A DNA stretch of 44,120 nucleotides from Streptococcus sp. (lineage in GTDB: Bacteria > Bacillota > Bacilli > Lactobacillales > Aerococcaceae). Under the pieces are notes generated by a model. It ran no database searches and had not been told where the DNA came from. It worked only from the letters and a program-made list of their open reading frames with translations. The stretch spans positions 1 through 44,120 of the forward strand of contig JABZYY010000001.1 in assembly GCA_015264885.1 (NCBI GenBank), given 5' to 3'. Shown one piece after another: positions 17,212 through 25,505 of the stretch; position 1 is the stretch's first letter, and every line of letters starts with the position of its first letter. The translations under genes were made by a program, and so were the position numbers.

Positions 17212-17877
17212 TTATAAATATTTGAACACTGCTAGGAACATAAAAATCGCTCCAGCTAGTACAAAGAGATGCCAAACGACATGGTAGAAATTGTGATATT
17301 TACGTTTATAGAAAATTGTACCAAGTGAGTAGCTTAATCCACCAAGGAAGAGGTATAAAATACCGCCCCAGCCCATGCTTTCATATAATGGTTTTAGAGT
17401 AAAGATAGATACCCAACCCATTGCTAAGTATAGGAATACTGAGATTTTAGAAAATTTCTCCAAGAAGAATGCTTCAATAATCACGCCACCAATTGCGAAG
17501 ACCCAAATAGCAATACAGAAGATTAATCCTTGTTGGCCTCCAATTCCAATTAAACAAAATGGAGTGTATGTCCCTGCAATCAAGAGATAGATGGACGAGT
17601 GGTCAATTCTTTGAAATACTTTAGCTGCTTTCGTGAACTTAAAGCTATGATAGAGTGTGGAAGCTAAAAACAAAAGAATTAGCGACGCGCCGTAAACGCT
17701 AAAGGCGATAATTTGAGTAGTATTATTAACCGCTACGGCTTTCATTAAAAGTAATACAAGAGCAGTAATCGCAAGAGCGACACCGATACCATGCGTCACG
17801 GCATTTAACACTTCACCAATAATTTCAGATTTTATGGATTGAGCTTTTCGTTCTTTTCTTAAAGTAGATGCTTTCAT
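17212..17877 (-). CDS. trhA: Hemolysin III / TrhA family (PAQR) membrane protein
   Basis: A 221-residue protein with seven predicted transmembrane helices. It has the PAQR metal-site pattern: ...THG (His29), STLYHSF (Ser73, His77), IDHSSIY (Asp92, His93) and YHVVWHLF (His199, His203). Bacterial members were named hemolysin III; TrhA is now tied to membrane energetics and fluidity rather than toxin activity. The start is placed at 17877 because AAAGGAG lies 9 nt before that ATG; an upstream in-frame ATG at 17934 has no ribosome binding site and overlaps the promoter. It converges on the dehydrogenase gene. Confidence 0.88.
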   Translation of the reverse strand: MKASTLRKERKAQSIKSEIIGEVLNAVTHGIGVALAITALVLLLMKAVAVNNTTQIIAFSVYGASLILLFLASTLYHSFKFTKAAKVFQRIDHSSIYLLIAGTYTPFCLIGIGGQQGLIFCIAIWVFAIGGVIIEAFFLEKFSKISVFLYLAMGWVSIFTLKPLYESMGWGGILYLFLGGLSYSLGTIFYKRKYHNFYHVVWHLFVLAGAIFMFLAVFKYL

Positions 17878-17904
17878 CGCAACACACTCCTTTCGATAAC
17901 TCTC

Positions 17905-17934
17905 ATTATAGAAGGCAAAACATCTTTTGTCCAA
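17905..17934 (-). promoter_or_regulatory. Promoter of trhA
   Basis: On the minus strand TTGGAC (17929-17934), an 18-bp spacer and a perfect TATAAT (17905-17910) lie 27 nt before the chosen ATG. Confidence 0.75.
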
Positions 17935-18083
17935 CAGACTTTCTAGGACTTTTTTGTGAAATTGACGTACAATCGTTGTTAAGAAAGGCTTAAATAGGCG
18001 GTTTTAAGTTCCCATTACTTGTGTTTTATAGTAGAATAGTACATATATCAATAACGGGGTTTCCCATAAAAGGAGAATAAAAA

Positions 18084-18788
18084 ATGAGTGTTCATATTAA
18101 TGCTACAAAAGGCCAAGTTGCTGAATCAGTTTTAATGCCAGGAGATCCATTGCGTGCAAAATTTATTGCTGAACATTATTTAACAGAAGTAGAACAATAC
18201 AATGCAGTCCGTAACATGTTTGGTTACACTGGTTTGTATAAAGGTCAACGTGTATCTGTTCAAGGTAGTGGGATGGGGATTCCATCTATTATGATTTATG
18301 CCAATGAATTATTCACTGAATCTGGCGCAGAACGCATCATCCGTATCGGTTCTGCCGGCGGTATGCAAGAAGATGTTAAAGTTCGTGATATCGTTTTAGC
18401 ACAAGGAGCTACAACAGATTCATCCATTTTCAACAACATTTTCCAAAACCAAGTAACTTTTGCTCCAATCGCAAGCTTTAACTTATTAGATAAAGCGTAT
18501 CATTTAGCAAAAGACCGTGGTGTTGGCGTTCACGTAGGGAATGTATTGTCTTCTGACCGTTTCTATAACGCTGAATTAGACAAGAAGAAATTAATGGATT
18601 ACGGAATGCTATGTGTGGAAATGGAAGCTGCTGGATTATATGCGTTAGCAGCACAACACAAAAAAGAAGCGTTAGCGATTCTTACAATTAGTGACCACCT
18701 ATTAACAGGTGAAGAAACAACTGCACAAGAACGTGAACAAACATTTAACGATATGATGGAAATCGCGTTAGAAACTGTTCGTGCATAA
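18084..18788 (+). CDS. deoD: Purine nucleoside phosphorylase, DeoD type
   Basis: A 234-residue hexameric-type phosphorylase that splits purine (deoxy)nucleosides with phosphate. Signatures are MPGDPLRAKFIAE near residues 18-30, IGSAGG, CVEMEAAGLY in the ribose site, and ISDHLLTGEET with the catalytic Asp. Length is standard. AAAGGAG precedes the ATG. It may work with the 2-deoxyribosyltransferase-like gene near the window start in nucleoside salvage. It is followed at 27 nt by ctpA with no terminator. Upstream, a TAGAAT at 18032 is the best -10 candidate but lacks a clear -35. Confidence 0.96.
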   Translation: MSVHINATKGQVAESVLMPGDPLRAKFIAEHYLTEVEQYNAVRNMFGYTGLYKGQRVSVQGSGMGIPSIMIYANELFTESGAERIIRIGSAGGMQEDVKVRDIVLAQGATTDSSIFNNIFQNQVTFAPIASFNLLDKAYHLAKDRGVGVHVGNVLSSDRFYNAELDKKKLMDYGMLCVEMEAAGLYALAAQHKKEALAILTISDHLLTGEETTAQEREQTFNDMMEIALETVRA

Positions 18789-18815
18789 ATTTTGAAGTAG
18801 AAAGAAGGAACCCGA

Positions 18816-20318
18816 ATGGGAAATAATCCAAAACCTCAAGGAGCTGTTCAAAGCGGTCTTGAGTCGAAAAAAGTTTCCGTTTGGATATTATTTTTAGCAG
18901 TATTATTAACGGGAGTATTTACTTATTTTGGTACGAGCTATGCTGCTCGAACTTCACAAAATCAAGTGGCTCAATCTGAGACAAAGAATGATTCAAATAG
19001 TACCACTGCCAAATCAAGTGACACACTTACAAATGAAGATTTAAAAAAACTAGAACTTGTATATGACACACTTGTGAACGGTTATGTTGATAAAAATATT
19101 AGCAAAGATGATCTTATCAACGGAGCCTTAAAAGGAATGGCAGAAGCGACAGGTGATCCATATACGAACTATTTAGTGAACGATGAAACTGCTGCTATCG
19201 ATGAAACGATGACAGGTTCATTTGGAGGAATCGGTGCGGAATTACGTTCTGAAAATAACCGAGTGATCATTAGTAATACTCGTGAAGGAACACCTGCTCA
19301 AAAGATTGGCCTTCAAGAAAATGATGCTATTCTTAAAGTGAATGGTGAAGACATGGAAGGTAAGAGCATCTCTTATGTTGTTTCTAAGGTCCGTGGGGAA
19401 GTCGGAACAGATGTAACCCTAACAATCCAACGTGGCACACAAGAGCTAGAAGTAAAGATTACTCGCGCTAAAATTGCTATTGAAACGGTTAAAGGAACTG
19501 TGGATTCAACCGATGCGACAATCGGTCACGTTCAAATCAACTCATTTGCTAAAAACACTGCAAAAGAAGTTGAAAAGGCTGTGACAGATTTACGTGAAAA
19601 AGGTGTTAAGAAATTTATCTTCGACGTTCGTTATAATCCTGGAGGTCTATTAGATCAAGCGATTATGATTGCCAATATGTTTGTTGAAGAAGGAAAAACA
19701 ATCCTAAACGTTGAAAACCGTGATGGGCAAATTAAGACTTATAAAGCTTCTAAAGACTATGGAACATTCAAGATTACTGAACCATATGTATTACTTGTAA
19801 ACGAAGGTAGTGCTTCTGCATCTGAAATTTTAGCAGCAGCTTTAAAAGAGTCTGCGGATGCTCAATTAATCGGTAAGAAGACTTATGGTAAAGGTACCGT
19901 TCAGTCTGTAATTGAAGTAGGTGAAAATGCCGAACTAAAATACACAATTGCAAAATGGTTAACACCTAACAAAACATGGATTCATAAAACAGGTATTGAA
20001 CCAACGGAAGAAGTCTCAATGCCAGATTATTACAACATCACGATTATCGACACGCGTGAAGTCGTTAAAGAAGGCGCTGTGTCTGACAATGTGAAAACAA
20101 TTGAAACAATCCTTAAAGGTTTAGGATACGATGTTACTGCAGATGGGTACTTTGATAGTAAAACTACTGAAGCTGTAAAAGAATTCCAAAAATCAAAAGG
20201 ATTATCTGAAACTGGCGAAGTAGATGAAAAAACTGGTACAGCATTAATGAGTGCGATTCGGGATGCATTGAAAGCAAACGATACTCAATACAAAGCTGCT
20301 GTAAAAGCTTTACAATAA
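18816..20318 (+). CDS. ctpA: S41 family C-terminal processing peptidase with PG-binding domain
   Basis: A 500-residue membrane-anchored serine protease. In order: signal anchor (about 20-40), S/T/N-rich stalk (about 45-70), N-terminal cap, PDZ domain (about 130-215), S41 core and a C-terminal peptidoglycan_1 domain (about 415-485, GYFDSKTTEAVKEFQ). The Ser-Lys dyad is Ser334 in GSASASE and Lys359 in YGKGTVQ; the 25-residue spacing equals that of E. coli Tsp. It faces the outside of the membrane and probably trims C-termini of envelope proteins near the wall. The neighbouring lepB lies 15 nt downstream and also processes exported proteins. Confidence 0.94.
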   Translation: MGNNPKPQGAVQSGLESKKVSVWILFLAVLLTGVFTYFGTSYAARTSQNQVAQSETKNDSNSTTAKSSDTLTNEDLKKLELVYDTLVNGYVDKNISKDDLINGALKGMAEATGDPYTNYLVNDETAAIDETMTGSFGGIGAELRSENNRVIISNTREGTPAQKIGLQENDAILKVNGEDMEGKSISYVVSKVRGEVGTDVTLTIQRGTQELEVKITRAKIAIETVKGTVDSTDATIGHVQINSFAKNTAKEVEKAVTDLREKGVKKFIFDVRYNPGGLLDQAIMIANMFVEEGKTILNVENRDGQIKTYKASKDYGTFKITEPYVLLVNEGSASASEILAAALKESADAQLIGKKTYGKGTVQSVIEVGENAELKYTIAKWLTPNKTWIHKTGIEPTEEVSMPDYYNITIIDTREVVKEGAVSDNVKTIETILKGLGYDVTADGYFDSKTTEAVKEFQKSKGLSETGEVDEKTGTALMSAIRDALKANDTQYKAAVKALQ

Positions 20319-20333
20319 CAAAGGAGGATGGGA

Positions 20334-20996
20334 ATGTACGAAGATAACCAAGTGGAAAATTCGGCCCTAGCTTCTATCGAAGAGAGACTAAACTCTCGTA
20401 AGAAAAAAGGGAATGATCATAAGAAAAAACATCCGATTTTAGAAGAAATTCTAGAAGAAATTCTTAGTTGGATTTGGTCTATTGCTGTTGCAAGTATCAT
20501 TATGGCGATTCTCTACTTCTTTGTAGGTCGTCCATTTACAGTTAGTGGACAATCGATGTATCCAACCCTTCATAATGGAGATCATATGATTATGTCAAAA
20601 ATTGGCGGTATTAACCGTTTTGATGTGGTTGTATTGCAAGCTCCAGAGGAAGATAAAGAATATATCAAACGCGTCATCGGAATGCCTGGTGATACGGTTG
20701 AAGCGAAAAATGGAGTTCTGTATATTAACGGAAAAGAAGTGGAGCAACCATTTATTAACACAAATAACGACAAGAAGACAGTCTTCATCGATGATTTTAC
20801 ATTGAAAGAGTTGACTGGAGAGGACAAGGTTCCTGAAGGTAAATACTTTGTCATGGGAGACAATCGAGGCGTTTCGAAAGATAGTCGAATGATTGGATTT
20901 ATTGATAAGTCCGCCATTGAAGGAAAAGCCGTATTTACAGTATGGCCGCTTAACCGTATTGGTGGATTGAAAGACTATTCGAATTTATATCAATAG
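20334..20996 (+). CDS. lepB: Type I signal peptidase
   Basis: A 220-residue S26 peptidase that cleaves signal peptides of secreted proteins at the outer face of the membrane. It has an unusually charged cytoplasmic N-terminus (about 1-45, KKKGNDHKKKH), one transmembrane helix (about 46-64), Ser74 in SGQSMYPTL and Lys112 in YIKRVIGMPGD, and the GDNRGVSKDSR box. Start choice: AAGGAGG abuts ATG 20328 but is 7 nt from ATG 20334, so 20334 is preferred. It is the last gene of deoD-ctpA-lepB, closed by a terminator. Confidence 0.94.
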   Translation: MYEDNQVENSALASIEERLNSRKKKGNDHKKKHPILEEILEEILSWIWSIAVASIIMAILYFFVGRPFTVSGQSMYPTLHNGDHMIMSKIGGINRFDVVVLQAPEEDKEYIKRVIGMPGDTVEAKNGVLYINGKEVEQPFINTNNDKKTVFIDDFTLKELTGEDKVPEGKYFVMGDNRGVSKDSRMIGFIDKSAIEGKAVFTVWPLNRIGGLKDYSNLYQ

Positions 20997-21001
20997 AGAG
21001 T

Positions 21002-21027
21002 AAAGAGGCAGATTTCTGTCTCTTTTT
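21002..21027 (+). terminator. Intrinsic terminator after lepB
   Basis: AAAGAGGCAG pairs with CTGTCTCTTT over an ATTT loop, followed by further T. Confidence 0.85.
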
Positions 21028-21073
21028 CTTTTGCTTGTAGAATAATTTTTATTAGAAAACGATTTCATTTTTG

Positions 21074-21102
21074 TTGACTTTCTATCGAAATATGCGTAAA
21101 AT
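21074..21102 (+). promoter_or_regulatory. Promoter of the MgtC-family gene
   Basis: TTGACT (21074-21079), 17-bp spacer, TAAAAT (21097-21102), about 30 nt before the ATG and its AGGAGG. Confidence 0.8.
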
Positions 21103-21132
21103 AGAAAGGTACATTTTTAAAGGAGGAAGAGT

Positions 21133-21834
21133 ATGGATCAAATTTTTGTGCGTTCATTTGACGCGATGTTAGAACTTAGACATTTTACATCGATTATCCT
21201 CGCATGTGTTTGCGGACTGTTAATTGGATACGAACGAAAAGCCAGAAATAAACAAGCCGGTGTTAAAACCCACGTTATTGTTTGTTTAACTTCCGCATTG
21301 ATGATGATTATTTCCAAAGAAGCGTTTCTTGATACTCATGACTTTGATTCAACACGTGTCGCAGCACAAATCGTTAGTGGTATTTCCTTCATCGGTGGGG
21401 GAATTATCTTCATGCGTGACAAGAAAATTAGTGGATTAACAACTGCAGCTGGTATTTGGGCGACCTCCGGTATCGGTATGGCGATTGGTGGAGGTTTATG
21501 GTTCTTTGGCCTCGTATGTAGCGTGTTCGTTATGTTGATCCAATGGCTAACACATGATTTTACAAAACAACATCAAATCTACCAAGCAAGCATCAATGGG
21601 ACGGTAGGTGATATCTCGCTCGTTCATGATATTTATCAATACTGTGATTTAAAACAATATCAAATTGCGAATGTTGATGTGAAAGACATCGGCGGTAAAT
21701 ATGAAATTAACATTCAGATTGAAAATGACAAACAAATTTCGATTGATGATATTGAAGCAACCATCAGGGAACGACATATTGATTTCAAGATTAAGAAAGT
21801 GAAGTTCAAGTCGTCAGAAAACAATCCTCAATAG
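21133..21834 (+). CDS. MgtC/SapB family membrane protein
   Basis: A 233-residue protein with about four to five N-terminal transmembrane helices (up to about 140) and a soluble ACT-like C-terminal domain (about 150-230). The family signature is GLLIGYERKARNKQAGVKTH near residues 28-48, with GGGIIFMRD and GLTTAAGIWATSGIG further on. MgtC proteins are linked to growth under low Mg2+ and to ATP synthase or phosphate control in some pathogens; the function in Lactobacillales is not settled. It is a single-gene unit with its own promoter and terminator. Confidence 0.9.
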   Translation: MDQIFVRSFDAMLELRHFTSIILACVCGLLIGYERKARNKQAGVKTHVIVCLTSALMMIISKEAFLDTHDFDSTRVAAQIVSGISFIGGGIIFMRDKKISGLTTAAGIWATSGIGMAIGGGLWFFGLVCSVFVMLIQWLTHDFTKQHQIYQASINGTVGDISLVHDIYQYCDLKQYQIANVDVKDIGGKYEINIQIENDKQISIDDIEATIRERHIDFKIKKVKFKSSENNPQ

Positions 21835-21841
21835 TACAGAT

Positions 21842-21867
21842 GAGACTGAAGCAATGCAGTCTCTTTT
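21842..21867 (+). terminator. Intrinsic terminator after the MgtC-family gene
   Basis: GAGACTG (21842-21848) pairs with CAGTCTC (21857-21863), then TTTTAATTT. Confidence 0.8.
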
Positions 21868-21883
21868 AATTTAACTAGGTGGA

Positions 21884-21912
21884 TTGCTATTCTATTTCTA
21901 AATTGTTAAACT
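21884..21912 (+). promoter_or_regulatory. Promoter of the nitroreductase gene
   Basis: TTGCTA (21884-21889), 17-bp spacer, TAAACT (21907-21912) with an upstream TG giving an extended -10. Confidence 0.6.
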
Positions 21913-21928
21913 AATGACATATATTGTT

Positions 21929-21941
21929 TGTAAATTTTACA
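21929..21941. promoter_or_regulatory. Palindromic candidate operator before the nitroreductase
   Basis: TGTAAATTTTACA is a perfect 6+1+6 palindrome between the -10 and the ribosome binding site, at about +10 to +22. A repressor bound here would block the nitroreductase transcript. The cognate regulator is unknown. Confidence 0.45.
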
Positions 21942-21956
21942 CTTAAGGAGACTTGT

Positions 21957-22613
21957 ATGATGAACAGAAATGAAGTGATTGAATTACAACATAAACGTTT
22001 TGCAGTGAAAAAATATGATCCGAATCGTCGTATTTCAAATGAAGATTGGGATACATTAGTAGAAGTAGGACGTTTAGCTCCATCATCCCTTGGTTTTGAA
22101 CCTTGGAAAATGCTTTTATTAAATAACAAAGAAATGAAGCAAGATTTAAAATCAATGGCTTGGGGCGCTGTTTCAATGCTTGATGGTGCTAGTCATTTTG
22201 TGATTTATCTAGCTCGTAAAGGTGTAAACTATGAAACTCCTTATATCGAAAAATTAATGCAAGAAGTAAGACATAGAAGTTATGATCCCGATTCTGCTTA
22301 TGCGCATCGTATTAAGAGTTTCCAAGAAAGTGATGCAAAGCTGAACGATGAACGTTCACTCTTTGACTGGGCAAGTAAACAAACGTATATCCAAATGACA
22401 AATATGATGAATGCGGCAGTTCTAATGGGGATGGATTCATGTCCAATCGAAGGATTCGATAAAGATAAAGTAGAAGCTTATTTAGAAGAAAAAGGCGTTC
22501 TGGATACATCAGAATTTGGAGTATCTGTTATGTGTGCTTTTGGTTATAGAGACGAAGATATTAAACCAAAAGTTCGTTGGAATACAGAAAGTATTTACGA
22601 AGTAATCGACTAA
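21957..22613 (+). CDS. Nitroreductase family NAD(P)H-dependent oxidoreductase
   Basis: A 218-residue flavin reductase of the NfsB/YfkO-like group, using NAD(P)H and FMN to reduce nitro compounds, quinones or similar. Family marks are the N-terminal HKRFAVKKYDPNRRIS, FMN-contact LAPSSLGFEPWK (about 41-52) and the C-terminal FGYRDEDIKPKVRW. Start choice: AAGGAG is 6 nt from ATG 21957 and 9 nt from the adjacent ATG 21960; both are acceptable, and the upstream frame to 21924 has no ribosome binding site. It is a single-gene unit with a palindrome in the 5' leader. Physiological substrate unknown. Confidence 0.88.
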   Translation: MMNRNEVIELQHKRFAVKKYDPNRRISNEDWDTLVEVGRLAPSSLGFEPWKMLLLNNKEMKQDLKSMAWGAVSMLDGASHFVIYLARKGVNYETPYIEKLMQEVRHRSYDPDSAYAHRIKSFQESDAKLNDERSLFDWASKQTYIQMTNMMNAAVLMGMDSCPIEGFDKDKVEAYLEEKGVLDTSEFGVSVMCAFGYRDEDIKPKVRWNTESIYEVID

Positions 22614-22631
22614 AATTTTTGCATATAAATG

Positions 22632-22677
22632 AAATCTCAGTGCAATGACAAGGAATCGTTGTTGTACTGAGATTTTT
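22632..22677 (+). terminator. Intrinsic terminator after the nitroreductase
   Basis: A 14-bp stem with one wobble pairs AAATCTCAGTGCAA (22632-22645) with TTGTACTGAGATTT (22662-22675); the end of the arm continues as a T run. Confidence 0.8.
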
Positions 22678-22720
22678 CGTTATAGGGATGAGGAAGAGAA
22701 CGGAAAAAAGAATGAAAACA

Positions 22721-22729
22721 TGGTATAAT
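22721..22729 (+). promoter_or_regulatory. Extended -10 promoter of the rbgA transcript
   Basis: TGGTATAATG contains a perfect TATAAT (22724-22729) with the TG extension. The -35 region is purine-rich and unlike TTGACA. Confidence 0.65.
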
Positions 22730-22787
22730 GTTTGATGGTTCTATATGAATGATTTATTAAAGATTAAATAGAAAGGATTCGAAACGT

Positions 22788-23648
22788 ATGGCAACAATCC
22801 AATGGTTCCCTGGGCATATGGCCAAAGCGCGCCGGGAAGCAACAGAAAAATTAAAACTAGTCGATGTTGTGATTGAAATGGTAGATGCTCGTATTCCAGA
22901 ATCAAGTGGCAATCCTATTATCGAAGAAATTAAAGGACAAAAGAAACAATTAATCTTATTAAACAAAGTCGATTTAGCCGATCCATCTCAAACAAAACGT
23001 TGGAATGATTATTTTATTAGCCAAGGAATTAAAGTTCTTACAACAGAAGCAAAAGACGGAAAAGGGATTAAGCAAGTAAAGGCTGCGATTAAAGAATTAA
23101 TGGCACCAGTCTTTGAAAAGAATCTAGAAAAAGGAATCCGTCCTAGACCGATTCGTTTAATGGTTCTTGGAATTCCAAACGTTGGGAAATCAACTTTTAT
23201 TAATCGTATGATTAATAAAAACCAAGCAGAAACTGCCAACCGTCCTGGTGTTACAAAGGGACAACGTTGGTTGAAAATCGGAAATGATTTTGAGTTATTA
23301 GATACACCAGGAATTCTATGGCCGAAGTTTGAAAGTGAAGAAGTTGGAAATAAGCTAGCGTTAACTGGAGCTATTAAAGATGCGCTCCTTCATATGGATG
23401 ATATTGCATTATTTGCTCTTAGTCAGTTCAAATTGGATTATCCAGAGTATTTAAAGAAAGCTTATCGATTAACGGATGATGATTTAGAACTCTCAAACGT
23501 AGATTTATTAATGTTAATTACAAAGAATTTAGGCTTTAAAGAAGATTATGAAAAGGCAAGTGAACGAATCGTGTTTGATATTCGTTCAGGGAAACTTGGT
23601 CGTTATACATTGGACCAAGCGACTGTGTCGTTAACGGGGGAAGCATAA
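22788..23648 (+). CDS. rbgA: Ribosome biogenesis GTPase RbgA (YlqF)
   Basis: A 286-residue circularly permuted GTPase needed for late 50S assembly. The permuted motif order is visible: G4 NKVD (59-62), G5 TEAKDGKG (about 86-93), then G1 GIPNVGKS (128-135) and G3 DTPG (172-175), with a C-terminal RNA-binding helical domain. Length is standard. Its stop codon overlaps the rnhB start by one base (TAATG). It opens the conserved rbgA-rnhB-dprA-topA stretch. Confidence 0.96.
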   Translation: MATIQWFPGHMAKARREATEKLKLVDVVIEMVDARIPESSGNPIIEEIKGQKKQLILLNKVDLADPSQTKRWNDYFISQGIKVLTTEAKDGKGIKQVKAAIKELMAPVFEKNLEKGIRPRPIRLMVLGIPNVGKSTFINRMINKNQAETANRPGVTKGQRWLKIGNDFELLDTPGILWPKFESEEVGNKLALTGAIKDALLHMDDIALFALSQFKLDYPEYLKKAYRLTDDDLELSNVDLLMLITKNLGFKEDYEKASERIVFDIRSGKLGRYTLDQATVSLTGEA

Positions 23649-24415
23649 TGGAAAAACGTTCTATCAAAGAAATTAAATTGATTCTTCAAGGAATTCAAAC
23701 GTTGTCGGATGAGCGTTTAACAGAACTTCGAAGTGACGAGCGTAAAGGAGTTCAAGATTTAATTGCCAAATTCGAACGTCAGTACGCTAAAAAAGCAGTA
23801 CGTGCTGCTCACTTTGAGGAAATGCAAAGCTTTGAACGTGCAACTAAACAAAAAGGCTACAAAATGATTGCTGGAATCGATGAAGTGGGTCGCGGTCCAC
23901 TTGCTGGTCCAGTCGTAGCAGCTGCCGTTATTCTACCTGAAGGAATGGAAGATATCGGTCTGGATGATTCGAAGAAATTAAGTGCTAAGAAGCGTGCTGA
24001 AATTTTTGAAATCATTAAAGAACAAGCCATCGCAATTGGTATCGGTATTGTAGATGCGTTTACCATTGATAAGATTAATATATACGAAGCAAGTAAAGTG
24101 GCTATGAAGAGAGCGATTGAATTATTGCCAGAAAAGCCAGACTACTTATTGATTGATGCAATGAAACTGGATACTGGTATTCCTGAAGAAGGTATTATTA
24201 AAGGGGACGCTAAAAGCATCTCTATTGCTGCAGCAAGTATCGTTGCAAAAGAGGTTCGTGACCAAATGATGAAGGATTACGAACAACTGTATCCAGGTTA
24301 CGGTTTTGCTCAAAATGCTGGCTATGGTACGAAAGCGCATCTTGAAGGTCTTGCAAAATTAGGACCAACACCAATTCACCGCATGACATTTGCTCCAGTG
24401 AAAGATTATCAATAA
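23648..24415 (+). CDS. rnhB: Ribonuclease HII
   Basis: A 255-residue type 2 RNase H that nicks RNA in RNA-DNA hybrids, including single ribonucleotides left by replication. Catalytic acids are Asp78 and Glu79 (AGIDEVGRGPLAGP), Asp170 (LLIDAM) and Asp187 (KGDAKS). The N-terminal extension of about 70 residues before the catalytic core is common in Bacillota. It is translationally coupled to rbgA. Confidence 0.96.
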   Translation: MEKRSIKEIKLILQGIQTLSDERLTELRSDERKGVQDLIAKFERQYAKKAVRAAHFEEMQSFERATKQKGYKMIAGIDEVGRGPLAGPVVAAAVILPEGMEDIGLDDSKKLSAKKRAEIFEIIKEQAIAIGIGIVDAFTIDKINIYEASKVAMKRAIELLPEKPDYLLIDAMKLDTGIPEEGIIKGDAKSISIAAASIVAKEVRDQMMKDYEQLYPGYGFAQNAGYGTKAHLEGLAKLGPTPIHRMTFAPVKDYQ

Positions 24416-24429
24416 AATCCAAAACAGAT

Positions 24430-24479
24430 CTCTTTCTCGTAAATAGTATTGAAAGACTATTTCGAGAAGGAGTTTTTTT
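24430..24479 (+). terminator. Terminator-like hairpin containing the dprA ribosome binding site
   Basis: A long stem with one bulge pairs 24430-24447 with 24456-24472: CTCT/GGAG, TTCTCG/CGAGAA, AAATAGT/ACTATTT, loop of 8 nt, followed by seven T and then directly the dprA ATG. The 3' arm ends in AAGGAG, which is the only dprA ribosome binding site. The structure is therefore both an intrinsic terminator after rnhB and a sequestering hairpin for dprA. Confidence 0.8.
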
Positions 24480-25346
24480 ATGATTTGGACAAAACGTAGA
24501 TTACTGATTGCTGTTGCGATGAGCGATACGCTGACGAGCAAACGATTCTTTGAGCTCTATGAACGGTTGAATGAAGATGTCTCCTTAAACGACACTTTTG
24601 TTCTAGGGGATTTAAAATACGCACTGCCAGAAGAAACGAGTCAGTGGATAGAATCAATGGATTGGGATGTTGAAATCAAGAGACTACAGGAAAAAAGAGT
24701 GAAGGTATTGACCGTTTTGGACGGTGGTTATCCCCAACGATTAAAAGAAATTTATTTACCTCCTATTGTATTATTTTATAGAGGAAACTTATCACTCATT
24801 AATCAGAGAGCAGTAGCTATTGTGGGATCAAGAGATCATTCTAAATATGCTAAAGAATGTATTCATGAGTTAATCCCACCCATCGTTAATGATGGTATTG
24901 TAGTTGTCAGTGGATTAGCTCGAGGTGTGGATACATTAGCTCATGAAGAAACCCTCAAGACTAACGGGAATACTATTGCAGTTATTGGAAGTGGATTAGA
25001 TGTCGTTTATCCACCTGAAAATGCGAATCTTTATGACATGATTGCGAAAAGAGGATTACTCCTTTCTGAATATCCACTAGAGAGTCGACCTTTAAAATTC
25101 CATTTTCCATACCGTAATCGCATCATCGCTGGACTAAGTCATGGAGTATGTGTGATCGAAGCGAAAGAGAAAAGTGGAAGCCTCATAACCGCAAACTTAG
25201 CATTGAGTGAAAATAGAGAAGTTTTTGCCGTTCCGGGAAATATATTTTCGCCCCATTCAAAGGGAACCAATAGCTTGATTGAAGCAGGAGCGTGTCTTGT
25301 TAAAAACGGCGATACCATTTCTAAAAATCTGAAATATTTTCCTTAA
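24480..25346 (+). CDS. dprA: DNA processing protein DprA
   Basis: A 288-residue DprA/Smf protein, which loads RecA on incoming single-stranded DNA during natural transformation. The Rossmann-like DprA core runs about 70-285 with GSRDHSKYA, VSGLARGVDTLAHE, AVIGSGLDVVYPPEN, PYRNRIIAGLS and KSGSLITANLAL. It lacks the extra C-terminal winged-helix domain found in some DprA proteins, as is common in Lactobacillales. The start is ATG 24480, 7 nt after AAGGAG inside the preceding hairpin. No separate promoter or com-box is seen, so expression probably depends on read-through from rbgA-rnhB. Confidence 0.94.
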   Translation: MIWTKRRLLIAVAMSDTLTSKRFFELYERLNEDVSLNDTFVLGDLKYALPEETSQWIESMDWDVEIKRLQEKRVKVLTVLDGGYPQRLKEIYLPPIVLFYRGNLSLINQRAVAIVGSRDHSKYAKECIHELIPPIVNDGIVVVSGLARGVDTLAHEETLKTNGNTIAVIGSGLDVVYPPENANLYDMIAKRGLLLSEYPLESRPLKFHFPYRNRIIAGLSHGVCVIEAKEKSGSLITANLALSENREVFAVPGNIFSPHSKGTNSLIEAGACLVKNGDTISKNLKYFP

Positions 25347-25384
25347 AAATACAATCTAACAGTTTAAGAGATTATTTTGTTGCC

Positions 25385-25413
25385 TTGACAAAAAGAATGT
25401 GTTTAGATATGAT
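25385..25413 (+). promoter_or_regulatory. Promoter of topA
   Basis: A perfect TTGACA (25385-25390), 17-bp spacer and TATGAT (25408-25413). The leader of about 85 nt holds imperfect inverted repeats (TTCTC at 25443, GAGAA at 25465) and may fold. Confidence 0.85.
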
Positions 25414-25505
25414 GACAAAAGATAATTTAAGCAATCTCACTATTCTCGGGCTTTCTTAGCTTGAGAGAACTGTTAGATAGAGTGGATTAGGGAAGGAGCC
25501 ATTTA

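Noticed and set aside
17444..17456. ATTTTAGAAAATT resembling a CodY box
   Set aside because: One base short of the 15-bp consensus and located deep inside the trhA coding region, far from a promoter.
20328..20333. Earlier ATG for lepB
   Set aside because: The AAGGAGG ends one base before it, too close to serve; the ATG at 20334 has proper spacing.
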